A DNA stretch of 64,000 nucleotides from Flammeovirgaceae bacterium UBA976 (GTDB taxonomy: Bacteria; Bacteroidota; Bacteroidia; Cytophagales; Cyclobacteriaceae), in NCBI GenBank assembly GCA_002292365.1, contig DBBU01000052.1, positions 78,734 through 142,733 on the forward strand. Reading direction: 5' to 3'. Of the stretch, positions 38,039-46,917 are shown piece after piece (the first letter of the stretch is position 1; each line of letters starts with the position of its first letter). Position numbers and translations under genes: made by a program. Below the pieces are notes generated by a model, which saw only the letters and a list, made by a program, of their open reading frames with translations, was not told the origin of the DNA and searched no databases.

Positions 38039-38434
38039 ATGAGAAATGTGTTGATTGGTTATGTACTAAATTTTATTTTTTTTAACCAAAGTTTAGGCCA
38101 GGATCAAATGTTAGAAGATATAGGGATTGCCCTAAGTACCAATATTTCTAAAGAAGTTGTAAGCCGCTTGCATATGCCTTTTAAATTGCAATTAGTAGGA
38201 GAGTCTCTTATCCTGACCGACAAAGCAGCGGCTGAAAAAGCATTAAAAACTTTTTTTAATAACCATAAGGCATTATCTTTTGAATATACCACTCCCGCTA
38301 ATGTGACCAATGGCCTGCTCTATAGAATGGGTGTTTATAAGGCGAAAACAGGAGAACAATACCGAGTTTATTTGTTATTTAAAGAAAAAGACGGCAAATA
38401 TTATTTATCTACCTTATCCTTCTCAAGGGATTAA
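38039..38434 (+). CDS. DUF4783 family secreted protein
   Basis: A 131-residue protein from the ATG at 38039 (MRNVLIGYVLNFIFFNQSLG signal). The mature part (LEDIGIALSTNISKEVVSR, then SLILTDKAAAEKALKTFF, GVYKAKTGEQYRVYLLFKEK) matches the DUF4783 family, an NTF2-like fold of Bacteroidota. It is regularly found just before nadC, as here (22-base gap). Its role is unknown; the NTF2 fold suggests ligand binding in the periplasm. Confidence 0.9.
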   Translation: MRNVLIGYVLNFIFFNQSLGQDQMLEDIGIALSTNISKEVVSRLHMPFKLQLVGESLILTDKAAAEKALKTFFNNHKALSFEYTTPANVTNGLLYRMGVYKAKTGEQYRVYLLFKEKDGKYYLSTLSFSRD

Positions 38435-38456
38435 CAAGAAAGACTAATTTTAATTT

Positions 38457-39314
38457 ATGTATCCAGCCTACTTAACAGAAGAGAAGTTGCACGAGTTCAT
38501 CCGGAACGCTATGAAGGAAGATCATGGAGATGGAGATCATACTTCTTTGGGATGTATTCCTGAAGGAACACAAGCTCAGGGGCATTTATTATTTAAACAA
38601 GAAGGAATTGTTGCAGGGATGGAAATGGCGCAAATCATTTTTGATGTATTTTCCAAAGATCTACTATTTGAGTCATACAAAAAAGATGGGGACACTATTC
38701 ATGAAGGAGAGGTGGGTTTTAAGGTATCTGGAAATGCCCTCCAATTGCTTAGCGCAGAGCGATTGGTTTTAAACTGTATGCAGCGCATGAGCGGGATCGC
38801 AACGTATACTCATTATTTAAAATCATTGATTAGGAATTCCCCTGCTCAATTACTAGACACCAGAAAAACGACTCCTAATTTTAGAATCGCTGAAAAATGG
38901 GCAGTAGAAATTGGAGGAGGTACTAATCATCGTTTTGGCCTTTACGATATGGTCATTTTGAAAGACAATCACATAGATTTTGCTGGAGGTGTTACTAAGG
39001 CCTTGAGATCTACAAAGTCTTATTTAGAAAAATCCAAAAAAAAATTAAAAATAGAAATTGAAGTGCGTAGTTTGCAAGAACTTAAGGAGGTTATAAAAGA
39101 AGGAGGTGTCGAACGTATTATGCTCGACAACATGATTCCGTCTCAGATAAGACAAGGTATTGCCATGATTGATGGGAAATATGAGACAGAGGCGTCAGGA
39201 GGAATCACCGAAATGACTATCTCGGAAATTGCTGATACAGGTGTCGACTATATTTCCGTTGGTGCATTGACCCATTCTTATAAAAGTTTAGATATGAGTT
39301 TAAAAGCAATTTAA
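38457..39314 (+). CDS. nadC: nicotinate-nucleotide pyrophosphorylase (carboxylating)
   Basis: A 285-residue quinolinate phosphoribosyltransferase, making nicotinate mononucleotide from quinolinate and PRPP in de novo NAD synthesis. Typical text: EDHGDGDHTSLGCIPEG, LNCMQRMSGIATYTH, LLDTRKTTPNFRIAEKWAV, GGGTNHRFGLYDMVILKDNH, IEIEVRSLQE and ASGGITEMTI. It is in an operon between DUF4783 and the YcxB-like gene (4-base gap). nadA and nadB are not here. Confidence 0.97.
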   Translation: MYPAYLTEEKLHEFIRNAMKEDHGDGDHTSLGCIPEGTQAQGHLLFKQEGIVAGMEMAQIIFDVFSKDLLFESYKKDGDTIHEGEVGFKVSGNALQLLSAERLVLNCMQRMSGIATYTHYLKSLIRNSPAQLLDTRKTTPNFRIAEKWAVEIGGGTNHRFGLYDMVILKDNHIDFAGGVTKALRSTKSYLEKSKKKLKIEIEVRSLQELKEVIKEGGVERIMLDNMIPSQIRQGIAMIDGKYETEASGGITEMTISEIADTGVDYISVGALTHSYKSLDMSLKAI

Positions 39315-39318
39315 AATA

Positions 39319-39792
39319 ATGATCGTAAGAACTAAAAAATATCAATTGGCTACCGGGAAGTATATTGGCTTGGCCTTAGTAGGGGTCCTAAAACAGCAGT
39401 GGTGGGTTTTTCTGATATATTTTTCCCTCTGCTCGGGCTTTTTTATTATTCCTAATGCGTGGTGGATCATTGGTGCTTCAATTGCCTTGATTTTGTACCT
39501 TCTCTTTTGGTTGGTACAATTCGCAGGCGTGACACAACTAGAACAAAGCAAGTTTTTATTTAATAAATTGAACTATGAGCTTTCCAGTCAACAGATTTTA
39601 GTTAAGCTGAATTCGAAACAGGGGATGCCGATGAAATGGGATCAAATAAAAAGGGCAAGTGCCAAAAAAGAAGCCTTTCTGCTTTTTGTGAGTAAAGCCC
39701 AACTGATCTATCTGCCTCATCGCATTTTTAATAGCGATAATGAAATCAAGTTCTTCGAAACCATATTGAAGCGAAAGGGCTATATAAAATAA
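39319..39792 (+). CDS. YcxB-like membrane protein
   Basis: A 157-residue protein with two adjacent membrane helices (about 28-48 and 50-70) and a C-terminal soluble domain (YELSSQQILVKLNSKQGMPMKWDQIKR, shown in two parts: YELSSQQILVKLN and MPMKWDQIKR) that resembles the PH-like YcxB domain, including the late LIYLPHRIF. It lies 4 bases after nadC and overlaps recX by 1 base. Function unknown. Confidence 0.75.
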   Translation: MIVRTKKYQLATGKYIGLALVGVLKQQWWVFLIYFSLCSGFFIIPNAWWIIGASIALILYLLFWLVQFAGVTQLEQSKFLFNKLNYELSSQQILVKLNSKQGMPMKWDQIKRASAKKEAFLLFVSKAQLIYLPHRIFNSDNEIKFFETILKRKGYIK

Positions 39793-40277
39793 TGAAATCC
39801 GAAGGTTCGGAACAACTCGAGCAAGCAAAAAATAAAGCGGCTAGATATTGTGTAGGTGCAGAGAGGTCACCTCATCAAGTACTGACCAAATTACAGCTAT
39901 ATGGCCTTGAGTTGGAAGACGCCCTCGTAGCGTTAGAATCCTTGAAAAAAGCTAATTTCACCAATGAAAAACGATTTGTATGGGCCTTTGTAAACGATAA
40001 ATTCATTTTCAATAAATGGGGCAAAATTAAAATCGCAATAGAATTGAGGAAACATAAAATCAATTCATCCCTTATTGAAGAAGGACTGTCCACACTTGAC
40101 CCATATAATTATGAATTAAAGATTGAGGAGTTAATAGATCAAAAATGGGGTCAGCTGCAGACGGAGGAAAAATTTTTGATCAAAAAAAAGAAAACCTGTC
40201 AATTTTTGTTCAGTAAGGGTTTCGAATCTCACTTGGTACTTGCAAGATTTGATCAGAAATTCAAGTATTCCCCTTGA
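39792..40277 (+). CDS. recX: regulatory protein RecX
   Basis: A 161-residue RecX, made of three-helix repeats: AARYCVGAERSPHQVLTKL, LESLKKANFTNEKRFVWAFVND, KIAIELRKHKINSSLIEEGL and KKTCQFLFSKGFESHLVLARF. RecX binds RecA filaments and limits recombinase activity. The ATG overlaps the stop of the preceding gene by 1 base. recA is not adjacent, as is usual in Bacteroidota. Confidence 0.93.
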   Translation: MKSEGSEQLEQAKNKAARYCVGAERSPHQVLTKLQLYGLELEDALVALESLKKANFTNEKRFVWAFVNDKFIFNKWGKIKIAIELRKHKINSSLIEEGLSTLDPYNYELKIEELIDQKWGQLQTEEKFLIKKKKTCQFLFSKGFESHLVLARFDQKFKYSP

Positions 40278-40302
40278 AATATGAGCCCTAAGTTTAGTGA
40301 GT

Positions 40303-41976
40303 TTAAGAGGTCCTATATATCATAGACTCCCAAGGTCTTAGGGTGAGTTGCTCTATGTGCCCTTCCGGTGAATCTTGATAATTTGAAATTTCTATTTTGA
40401 GTTCAACAAAGTTATCCAGACAAAAGATGGTTTCATCATCTGAGAGATTGTGAATGATCAATAAGTTTTCATCTCCTTTCCGCCAATAGGCAAAAAGAGT
40501 ATCATGATCCTCTTGAATGACTTCAAAGGTTCCGTAAACCAACGTGAGGTGATCTTTACGATATTGGATCAATTTACGATAATAATTGAGAATAGAATTT
40601 GGGTCTTTCTCCTGAAGGGCAACATTTATATTCTTATATTTCTGGTTAGAAGCAAGCCAGGGTTTTACAGTGCTAAAACCCCCATTGGGAGTCGCGTCCC
40701 ATTGCATAGGTGTACGTGCATTGTCTCTCCCTTTTTCATTGGAAATGGAGATAAATGCATCAAGGTCTTTACCTTTGTTTTTCCAATCTTGATAGGTGTT
40801 TTGTATTTCAACATCATCAAATTGTTCTATGCGATCGACTTGATTATTGACCATGCCCAATTCATCTCCCTGATATACATAAGGAGTTCCCCTCATAGTC
40901 ATCAGTAAAGTAGCCAATAACTTGGCTGAGGGGTCTCGGTGAAGTCCATCATTACCAAAGCGTGAGACCATTCTGGCAAAATCATGGTTACCCAAGAAGA
41001 TGCTGCCCCAACCTTTACCAGCCAGAGCTCGATCCCAAGCTATGAAAATATCTTTAACCTGTTTTTTATTAAAAGAAACGGGATCAAATCGTCCATTTTC
41101 TCCATGATCAATGAACATGTGATCAAAATGGAATATCATATTTAATTCTGCCCGATCCTCACCCACAAATTCCGCTGCATTATCTAGAGAGATACCTGGA
41201 CCTTCACCTACAGTCATGATATCATATTTTGAAAGAACTTGGACATTCATTTCATGTAAAAATTCATGTAAACGCGGTCCATTGGCATAAACCTTAGCAA
41301 CTGTTTCGCTAAAGGATTCATAAGGGGAATCATTAAAATGGCGTTTGGAGATAATGGAAATGACGTCCATTCTAAAACCATCAATCCCTTTATCTAACCA
41401 GTATTTCATGACCCCATGAACACCTGTTCTCACTTCTGGATTTTCCCAATTGAGGTCTGGTTGTTCCTTAACAAAAGAGTGTAAATAATATTGCCCTGTT
41501 TGGGGATCTAGTTCCCAAGTTGATCCGCTGAAGAAGGCCGTCCAGTTATTGGGTACACCCCCATTTATGGGGTCTTTCCAAATATAATAATCTCGCTTTG
41601 GACTATCTATTGAGCTTTTTGACTCTAAGAACCATTCATGTTGATCAGACGTATGATTGGCAACTAAATCCATAATAATTCTCATCCCTCTGGCATGAAT
41701 GCCTTCAAGTAACAGATCAAAATCGGCCATACTGCCAAATTCCGACATAATGGCGCGATAGTCACTGATATCATAACCATTATCTTTGTTGGGAGACCCG
41801 TAAACAGGACAAAGCCAAATGATATTTACCCCGAGACTTTTGATATAATCAAGTTTCTCCAAAATCCCATTGATGTCTCCGATTCCATCCTCGTTTGAAT
41901 CTTTGAAGCTTCTTGGATAAATTTGGTATACTATACCTTCTTTCCACCAGTTTTTTGATCTTTGGATTACTGTCAT
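40303..41976 (-). CDS. GH13 alpha-glucosidase, oligo-1,6-glucosidase type
   Basis: A 557-residue cytosolic GH13 enzyme. The four family regions are DLVANHTSDQHEWF, GIDGFRMDVI with the nucleophile Asp near residue 203, TVGEGPGI with the acid Glu near 256, and LGNHDFARMVSRFG near 329. The QPDLN motif (KEQPDLNWENPEV) marks the oligo-1,6-glucosidase/alpha-glucosidase subfamily. In the fourth region Phe replaces the usual Gln or Asn after HD. It starts 2 bases after the symporter gene on the same strand, so the two form an operon for uptake and cleavage of short glucosides. No signal peptide is present. Confidence 0.93.
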   Translation of the reverse strand: MTVIQRSKNWWKEGIVYQIYPRSFKDSNEDGIGDINGILEKLDYIKSLGVNIIWLCPVYGSPNKDNGYDISDYRAIMSEFGSMADFDLLLEGIHARGMRIIMDLVANHTSDQHEWFLESKSSIDSPKRDYYIWKDPINGGVPNNWTAFFSGSTWELDPQTGQYYLHSFVKEQPDLNWENPEVRTGVHGVMKYWLDKGIDGFRMDVISIISKRHFNDSPYESFSETVAKVYANGPRLHEFLHEMNVQVLSKYDIMTVGEGPGISLDNAAEFVGEDRAELNMIFHFDHMFIDHGENGRFDPVSFNKKQVKDIFIAWDRALAGKGWGSIFLGNHDFARMVSRFGNDGLHRDPSAKLLATLLMTMRGTPYVYQGDELGMVNNQVDRIEQFDDVEIQNTYQDWKNKGKDLDAFISISNEKGRDNARTPMQWDATPNGGFSTVKPWLASNQKYKNINVALQEKDPNSILNYYRKLIQYRKDHLTLVYGTFEVIQEDHDTLFAYWRKGDENLLIIHNLSDDETIFCLDNFVELKIEISNYQDSPEGHIEQLTLRPWESMIYRTS

Positions 41977-41978
41977 TC

Positions 41979-43076
41979 CTAAATAAAATAGCCTAAAATG
42001 AGTGGCATGAATAATAAAATTGCAAGATTACGATAATTTTTGTACCAAAAAAGAGTATTTAATTCTTGGGTTTCTGAATCAAAAATTGCTTTAGTCCAAG
42101 TCCTCTTTTCTATCTTTTCTTGACTTGGAGGTGCTGAAAGCAAACTGAAACAAATATGAATTACTAAGCATGCCAACAAAAGCAAGGGTGCTGTGTGCAG
42201 AGAATGGATGTCATTAATTACCGGAAACCAATGATTAACTTTGGAAAGAATTAAAATCATAGAGAGGATCAGTCCTCCTAATAAAGATGCAAATGCTCTG
42301 TTTGCATTACCCTTTTTCCAAAAAAGGCTCAGTAGATATACCGATACGACAGGGTGGACAATGAAGCCCAAAATCAATTGTAGATATTCCCATAAGAAAG
42401 AAAATTTTTCTCTTTGAGATGCCCAAGCTGCCGCAAGCATTACCAAGATAACTGTAGCTATTTGACCAAATGTCACTAAATTTTTACTTGAGAGGTTGGG
42501 CTTCAATTTTAAAATGAAATCCATTGTGATCAATGTAGAAGCTGGATTTAAGGTAGCAGAAATACTGGAAGACATAGCGGCTATGGCCAATAGGGTAATG
42601 ATGATTGCTGAATCTAATTCAGGAAAAATAATTTTTAAGATAAAATTACCAGCATAGAGTCCAGCAGCGGTATCAATAATCACATTTCCTACTATTGTGA
42701 TGATAGAAAAGAAATAACGGGTGCGACCATCGTATCTTCTTTCAAGAAACTCAGGCATTGTGTATACTTTGGAATTCAAATAAAAAGGTATGAAAAAAAC
42801 GGCAAAAATCACCAAGACCACAGCAACCATCCATTCATAATTGTAAACGACAATATTTGCTTTAAAGGCGTCCGATGTAAGGCCAATTAGCGTACTGCTT
42901 CCTATATTTACTGTAAAGAGTGAAATGCCAACAATGGGCCCTGTTAGATTATGCCCAGCTAGAAAATAATCTTCTGAAGATTGCTGCTTTCCTTTTAAAA
43001 AACCATACCCTATAATACCCACCAAGTAGCAGATAATGATAATACCATCTATGACGTTTAGAGTTACTTGTTCCAC
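41979..43076 (-). CDS. sodium/solute symporter (SSS family) with internal deletion
   Basis: A 365-residue member of the SSS (SGLT-like) family, where 520-560 residues are usual. The N-terminal part is intact (SSEDYFLAGHNLTGPIVGISL, NIGSSTLIGLTSDAF, MPEFLERRYDGRTR, DTAAGLYAGNFILKIIFPELD). At about residue 155-160 the text jumps to ITLLAIAAMSSSISATLNPAS and TLITMDFILKLKP, which normally lies some 160 residues further on. The middle helices and the coupling-ion region between them are missing in frame. The likely start is GTG at 43076. It is followed directly by the GH13 glucosidase, so sugar uptake was its probable role; the present product is unlikely to work. Confidence 0.88.
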   Translation of the reverse strand: MEQVTLNVIDGIIIICYLVGIIGYGFLKGKQQSSEDYFLAGHNLTGPIVGISLFTVNIGSSTLIGLTSDAFKANIVVYNYEWMVAVVLVIFAVFFIPFYLNSKVYTMPEFLERRYDGRTRYFFSIITIVGNVIIDTAAGLYAGNFILKIIFPELDSAIIITLLAIAAMSSSISATLNPASTLITMDFILKLKPNLSSKNLVTFGQIATVILVMLAAAWASQREKFSFLWEYLQLILGFIVHPVVSVYLLSLFWKKGNANRAFASLLGGLILSMILILSKVNHWFPVINDIHSLHTAPLLLLACLVIHICFSLLSAPPSQEKIEKRTWTKAIFDSETQELNTLFWYKNYRNLAILLFMPLILGYFI

Positions 43077-43290
43077 AAGGTTCGTTAGATTATAATGTGT
43101 ATTTTAATTATAAAAATTTATAATTCCGATAATAAAGAGAGGTTATTGATGGATAGTAAAATTACAATCGTTTGCGGAGTGAAAAGATTTCATCCAAACT
43201 GTATTAGATACAATTCTCTCGATGTCATGAGACAGTCCTATACGCGTTTAATATAGATGTTGAGAGAGCAATAGAACCTGAATATACATA

Positions 43291-43590
43291 TTTGAGCACA
43301 CGGAAGATCTTACACTTGTTAATTCGGTAGGTAAAGAACTCTACATGGGGACTCCTTGGGATTTTTTGAGTCCATAATCTTGGCCCTCTAATCAAGCGGT
43401 TCCAGAACGGGCACAGCGCAATAGGGCCTTACTTCGACAAATCATGCAAAAACATGGATTCATCCCTTATGAGGCCGAATGGTGGCCTTTTACCTTAACA
43501 CATGAGCCCTTCCCAAATACCTATTTTATTTCCCCGTTCAATAAATTCTCCTCTATGCACTCAAAAATTCATCTGCTTTTCAAATCATGA
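43291..43590 (+). pseudogene. vanX: D-Ala-D-Ala dipeptidase (VanX-like), 3' remnant
   Basis: One frame reads DLTLVNSVGKELYMGTPWDF, then LSP and TAA at 43375-43377, and continues RNRALLRQIMQKHGFIPY, EAEWWPFTLTHEPFPNTYF to the stop at 43588-43590. DLTLV, MGTPWDF and EWW-x-F are the zinc and catalytic region of VanX dipeptidases, which split D-Ala-D-Ala. The His of the usual SxHxxGxAVD motif is garbled (AHTED). Upstream of 43291 only traces such as PNCIRYNS remain. Nonsense plus a lost 5' half make it non-functional. Its stop overlaps the start of the small zinc-ribbon gene. Confidence 0.85.
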
Positions 43591-43751
43591 AAGATCAAAC
43601 TACCTCAGCTAAAAAGGAATGTTCTAGTTGCGCCATGGAAATTTCACACGGTACCAAGACTTGTCCCATATGTCAATATGAGTTTCCAGAAGGTCACTCG
43701 CCCATCATTATTATTACTGCGATTTTCCTTTTGTTTGTTTTTTTATATTAG
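43587..43751 (+). CDS. small zinc-ribbon membrane protein
   Basis: A 54-residue protein (MKDQTTSAKKECSSCAMEI start). Two Cys pairs, CSSC at residues 12-15 and CPIC at 26-29, form a small zinc ribbon, followed by one C-terminal membrane helix (IIIITAIFLLFVFLY). Its ATG overlaps the stop of the vanX remnant (ATGA), so it was once translated with VanX. It remains open and intact although the partner is dead. Function unknown; similar short zinc-ribbon anchors occur as the C-terminal tail of larger proteins. Confidence 0.72.
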   Translation: MKDQTTSAKKECSSCAMEISHGTKTCPICQYEFPEGHSPIIIITAIFLLFVFLY

Positions 43752-44002
43752 GGAGCATTTCAAACGTAGCCAATCCCTTCCGCTAATAAAATTATTTCGC
43801 ATGAGCGCTGCATTTATCCATAAAGCGAAGGCTAATAAAGACTTCCCTCTCAGTCATAATCATCAAGATTTTCAGAAAGGGAACCATACATGCCCACTAA
43901 AACCCTTTAAAGGAGTCACTTCGTTTCTAATCATCTTTCTGTTTTGACCTGCCTGGTTTTTTTCTTAGCTTTATTACCGCTTATCAAACGCACTCTTAAA
44001 TT

Positions 44003-45283
44003 ATGCGCTCTCGAAGAAATTTTATAAAAAAAAGTCTCCTCGGCGGACTTTCTGCTCCCCTACTGCAATACGAAACCCATTCCACCTCGTCAGATCTACA
44101 GTCACTTTCACAAAAACCCTCCTCAAATACAGACTATTGGGCTGCAGTACGCAAACATTTTATCCTTAAAGAGGATCAGGTATATTTCAATAATGGGACC
44201 ATTGGCCCTACGCCTGCTTATGTGATCAATAAGATGACCGATCATTTAATGCATTATAATACACATGCTGCTGAAACCGATTATAAAAAAGGTTCGGGTC
44301 CAGAATTACTCACAGGCTATTTTCCCTATCAAGCACTCCGCGAAAAAATTGGTGAGATCATTCATGCAGATTACAAAAGCATTGCTTTGATACAAAATGC
44401 CACCTTTGGAATGAATTATGTCGCCAACGGTCTAAAATTAAAGACTGGGGATGAAATCATCAATACAAACCAAGAACACGGCGGTGGATACGGAGCATGG
44501 AAATCGTTAGCTAAAAGACATGGCCTAATTTATAAGCAAGCAACCATGCCGCTCCCAGCCAATGATCCAAAAGAAATTTTTAATGCTGTGTTTAAATTAG
44601 TTAATCGAAAAACTAAAGTCATCGCCATTCCTCATATAGTCTCCGTTTACGGAACCATAATGCCCGTTAAAGAGATTTGTGCCGAAGCGCATAAACTTGG
44701 CATATTTACTGTTTTAGATGGCGCGCAGTGTGTGGGACAAATAAAGGTAAATGTACAAGACATTGGCTGTGATGCCTATTACTCCAGTCTACACAAATGG
44801 CTCCTGGCTCCTCCAGGTAATGGTATCTTGTACATCAATCCCAATCGGATAGCAGACGTCTGGACAACCATTGCCAGCTATAACTGGGAGAATCAAGAAG
44901 ATCACGGTTTCAGACTCATGCAGAACGGTACGGGTAACCCTGCCTTGATGGCTGGATTCGACGCCGCGATAGATTTTTTTAATGCCATTGGTGAAGACCG
45001 ATGGATCAGCAGGATCAAGGCCTTAGGTGATTATCTGCGTGCGCAGTTACAAACCCTCGATAAAATCACCATCCACTCTTCTGTTAATCCAACCATGTGT
45101 GCAGGGCTAACCACCTATGCTTTTGCGAATTGGACGGGGCCTGAATTACAAAAAGCCATGTGGGACCAAGAACGCCTACAGCCCCGGTCTGTCGGTACTG
45201 AATTGTTACGGCATTCCGTTCATATCTATAACAATGAAAGCGAAATTGATCGTGCCATTGATGTCATGAAAGGCCTCAGTTAA
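44003..45283 (+). CDS. exported class V aminotransferase-fold PLP enzyme
   Basis: A 426-residue protein with a Tat-type signal (MRSRRNFIKKSLLGG) and a class V aminotransferase/isopenicillin-N-epimerase-like domain. PLP-binding features: FNNGTIGPTP, NATFGMNYVANGL, NTNQEHGGG, the Asp in VLDGAQCVGQI and the Schiff-base Lys in YSSLHKWLLAPPGNG near residue 265. The Tat signal fits a cofactor-containing enzyme folded before export. It is convergent with the SDR gene (7-base gap). Its reaction is not clear; epimerase, lyase or desulphurase are all possible in this fold. Confidence 0.9.
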   Translation: MRSRRNFIKKSLLGGLSAPLLQYETHSTSSDLQSLSQKPSSNTDYWAAVRKHFILKEDQVYFNNGTIGPTPAYVINKMTDHLMHYNTHAAETDYKKGSGPELLTGYFPYQALREKIGEIIHADYKSIALIQNATFGMNYVANGLKLKTGDEIINTNQEHGGGYGAWKSLAKRHGLIYKQATMPLPANDPKEIFNAVFKLVNRKTKVIAIPHIVSVYGTIMPVKEICAEAHKLGIFTVLDGAQCVGQIKVNVQDIGCDAYYSSLHKWLLAPPGNGILYINPNRIADVWTTIASYNWENQEDHGFRLMQNGTGNPALMAGFDAAIDFFNAIGEDRWISRIKALGDYLRAQLQTLDKITIHSSVNPTMCAGLTTYAFANWTGPELQKAMWDQERLQPRSVGTELLRHSVHIYNNESEIDRAIDVMKGLS

Positions 45284-45290
45284 TTTACAA

Positions 45291-46136
45291 TTAGGCTTCT
45301 TCGGGATAATCTGTGGGTAATCCTAAATATTCATATTCATCTATTTCCGCACGGAACGCCTCGAGTTTTAATCTGATTCTTTTATATGCGGGGGCCCCTA
45401 AGGGTAAGTGTACGGGAGGATGTTCTAATTGCGTCAGGGCATACATGGCCTGAACCGCCTTTAAAGGATCCCCTATTTGGTTTCCACTTACCTTCTCAAT
45501 GGCCTTAGCGTTTTTTTCCGCAGTTTCCGTGTAATCGGCTAGGGTATTAGGTGCATAGGTGGCAGAGGTGCCTGCCCAGTCTGTCCTAAAAGGCCCCGGT
45601 TCCACATTCGTGACATAAATGCCTAAGGGCTCAACTTCTTGGGCCAAGGCCTCCCCAATTCCCTCTAACGCAAATTTTGATCCATTATAAATCCCAATTC
45701 CAGGAAATCCATTGAGTCCCGCAATAGAAGTAATGTTCAAAATGTGTCCTGTTTTTCTGGCTCGCATGAAAGGCAATACCGCTTTGATCATTGAGATGGC
45801 TCCAAACACATTTACAGAAAATTGTCTTTTGATTTCTTCATCATTGATTTCCTCAATGGCACCAATGGATCCATATCCTGCATTGTTAACCAATACGTCT
45901 ACCTGACCATCAAAAGATTCTTTAATCAACCTTTGGGTTCGGTTTTCTGCCTCGGTTTCCGTAACGTCTAATACCCATCCTTTAATTTTTCCTTTGGATA
46001 AGGTTTCGAGTCCTGCTACCTCCGTTTCGTTACGAACCGTCGCAATCACTACATGCCCCTTATCGGCAACTAACTTAGCCAATTCACGTCCAAACCCTTT
46101 GGAACATCCTGTAATCAACCAAACTTTTGCTTTCAT
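45291..46136 (-). CDS. short-chain dehydrogenase/reductase
   Basis: A 281-residue classical SDR. NAD(P) motif TGCSKGFGREL at residues 9-19, NNAGYGSIG, catalytic Ser in NITSIAG and Tyr-Lys in YNGSKFA. The C-terminal helix region (HLPLGAPAYKRIRLKLEAF) matches the subgroup often annotated as oxidoreductase acting on unknown carbonyl substrates. It stands alone between the aminotransferase and the envelope-protein pair. Confidence 0.95.
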   Translation of the reverse strand: MKAKVWLITGCSKGFGRELAKLVADKGHVVIATVRNETEVAGLETLSKGKIKGWVLDVTETEAENRTQRLIKESFDGQVDVLVNNAGYGSIGAIEEINDEEIKRQFSVNVFGAISMIKAVLPFMRARKTGHILNITSIAGLNGFPGIGIYNGSKFALEGIGEALAQEVEPLGIYVTNVEPGPFRTDWAGTSATYAPNTLADYTETAEKNAKAIEKVSGNQIGDPLKAVQAMYALTQLEHPPVHLPLGAPAYKRIRLKLEAFRAEIDEYEYLGLPTDYPEEA

Positions 46137-46198
46137 AAATTCTTTTTTTATTATTCTCCTCCTTTTTCACTTAAGGAGGCTCTTTTTATACAAATCCC

Positions 46199-46891
46199 CT
46201 ATTTCTTTACCGGCTTACTAAACCTTTTCTCTTGAACCGGAGCCCCCAAAGTAATTTTATTAAAAACATATTCTGCAACCATCGCCTTGGTTTGCAATTT
46301 TATTTGAGTTGGAAAAGAAACCCCTTGAAAATTCCCATATTTTATGACTTCACGGATAACGACCAACGGCTCACCTGTCTTTTTTGTAAAAATAGTTTTA
46401 GTTAACAAAAATGTTTGTGTTGAGATGAAATATTCAATCAATATATGGCCCTGATCTTCAACTATCCAATAGTGAGGTGCCTGATCAAAAAACACAATCC
46501 CCTTGTTCTCTAGGCCAGCCACACGCCTGAGCGGTGATCCAAAGGAAAATATCACTTGATTGATCATCGTCTCTTCAGCAGATAACTGAGCTACTGATGA
46601 TTTTGTCCATTTGGCGATCGTCCATGACTCAATACCATCCCAAGCCTCAATAAACCTTGACCTTTTATTGATCATTAAATATTTATTTGGCTTTTTAAAA
46701 TAAAAAGTAGCCGGATAAGACCCGTGTAGACTCAGCCAATTTCCTTTTGCCGATAGGCTCTTAATCCCCTCCCAAAGCTCTTGTTGATGGGCCTCATGAT
46801 GCCGATCCAAAATATAGCTCAATGAATCTTGTGCCCGCGTATGGGTAAGGCCTAGCAAAAGAACCAGTGACATGATGAATCGTTGCTTCAT
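46199..46891 (-). CDS. secreted LolA/LolB-like fold protein, unknown
   Basis: A 230-residue protein from the ATG at 46891 with a signal peptide (MKQRFIMSLVLLLGLTHTRA). The mature part (SLSAKGNWLSLHGSYPATFYFKK in pieces SAKGNWL and PATFYFKKPNKY, MINKRSRFIEAWDGIESW, and PLVVIREVIKYGNFQGVSFPTQI) has the pattern of the outer-membrane lipoprotein carrier-like fold used for many Bacteroidota envelope proteins. A GTG at 46921 overlapping the upstream stop (GTGA) is an alternative start. It belongs to the operon 50543-46199. Confidence 0.75.
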   Translation of the reverse strand: MKQRFIMSLVLLLGLTHTRAQDSLSYILDRHHEAHQQELWEGIKSLSAKGNWLSLHGSYPATFYFKKPNKYLMINKRSRFIEAWDGIESWTIAKWTKSSVAQLSAEETMINQVIFSFGSPLRRVAGLENKGIVFFDQAPHYWIVEDQGHILIEYFISTQTFLLTKTIFTKKTGEPLVVIREVIKYGNFQGVSFPTQIKLQTKAMVAEYVFNKITLGAPVQEKRFSKPVKK

Positions 46892-46917
46892 TAACGTAAA
46901 AATAAAACTTAGACCTA

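Noticed and set aside
43291..43590. Vancomycin-resistance cluster
   Set aside because: Only a dead VanX-like dipeptidase is present, with no ligase or dehydrogenase genes next to it.
43678..43947. 89-codon plus-strand frame
   Set aside because: Begins inside the zinc-ribbon gene in another frame; no signal of its own.
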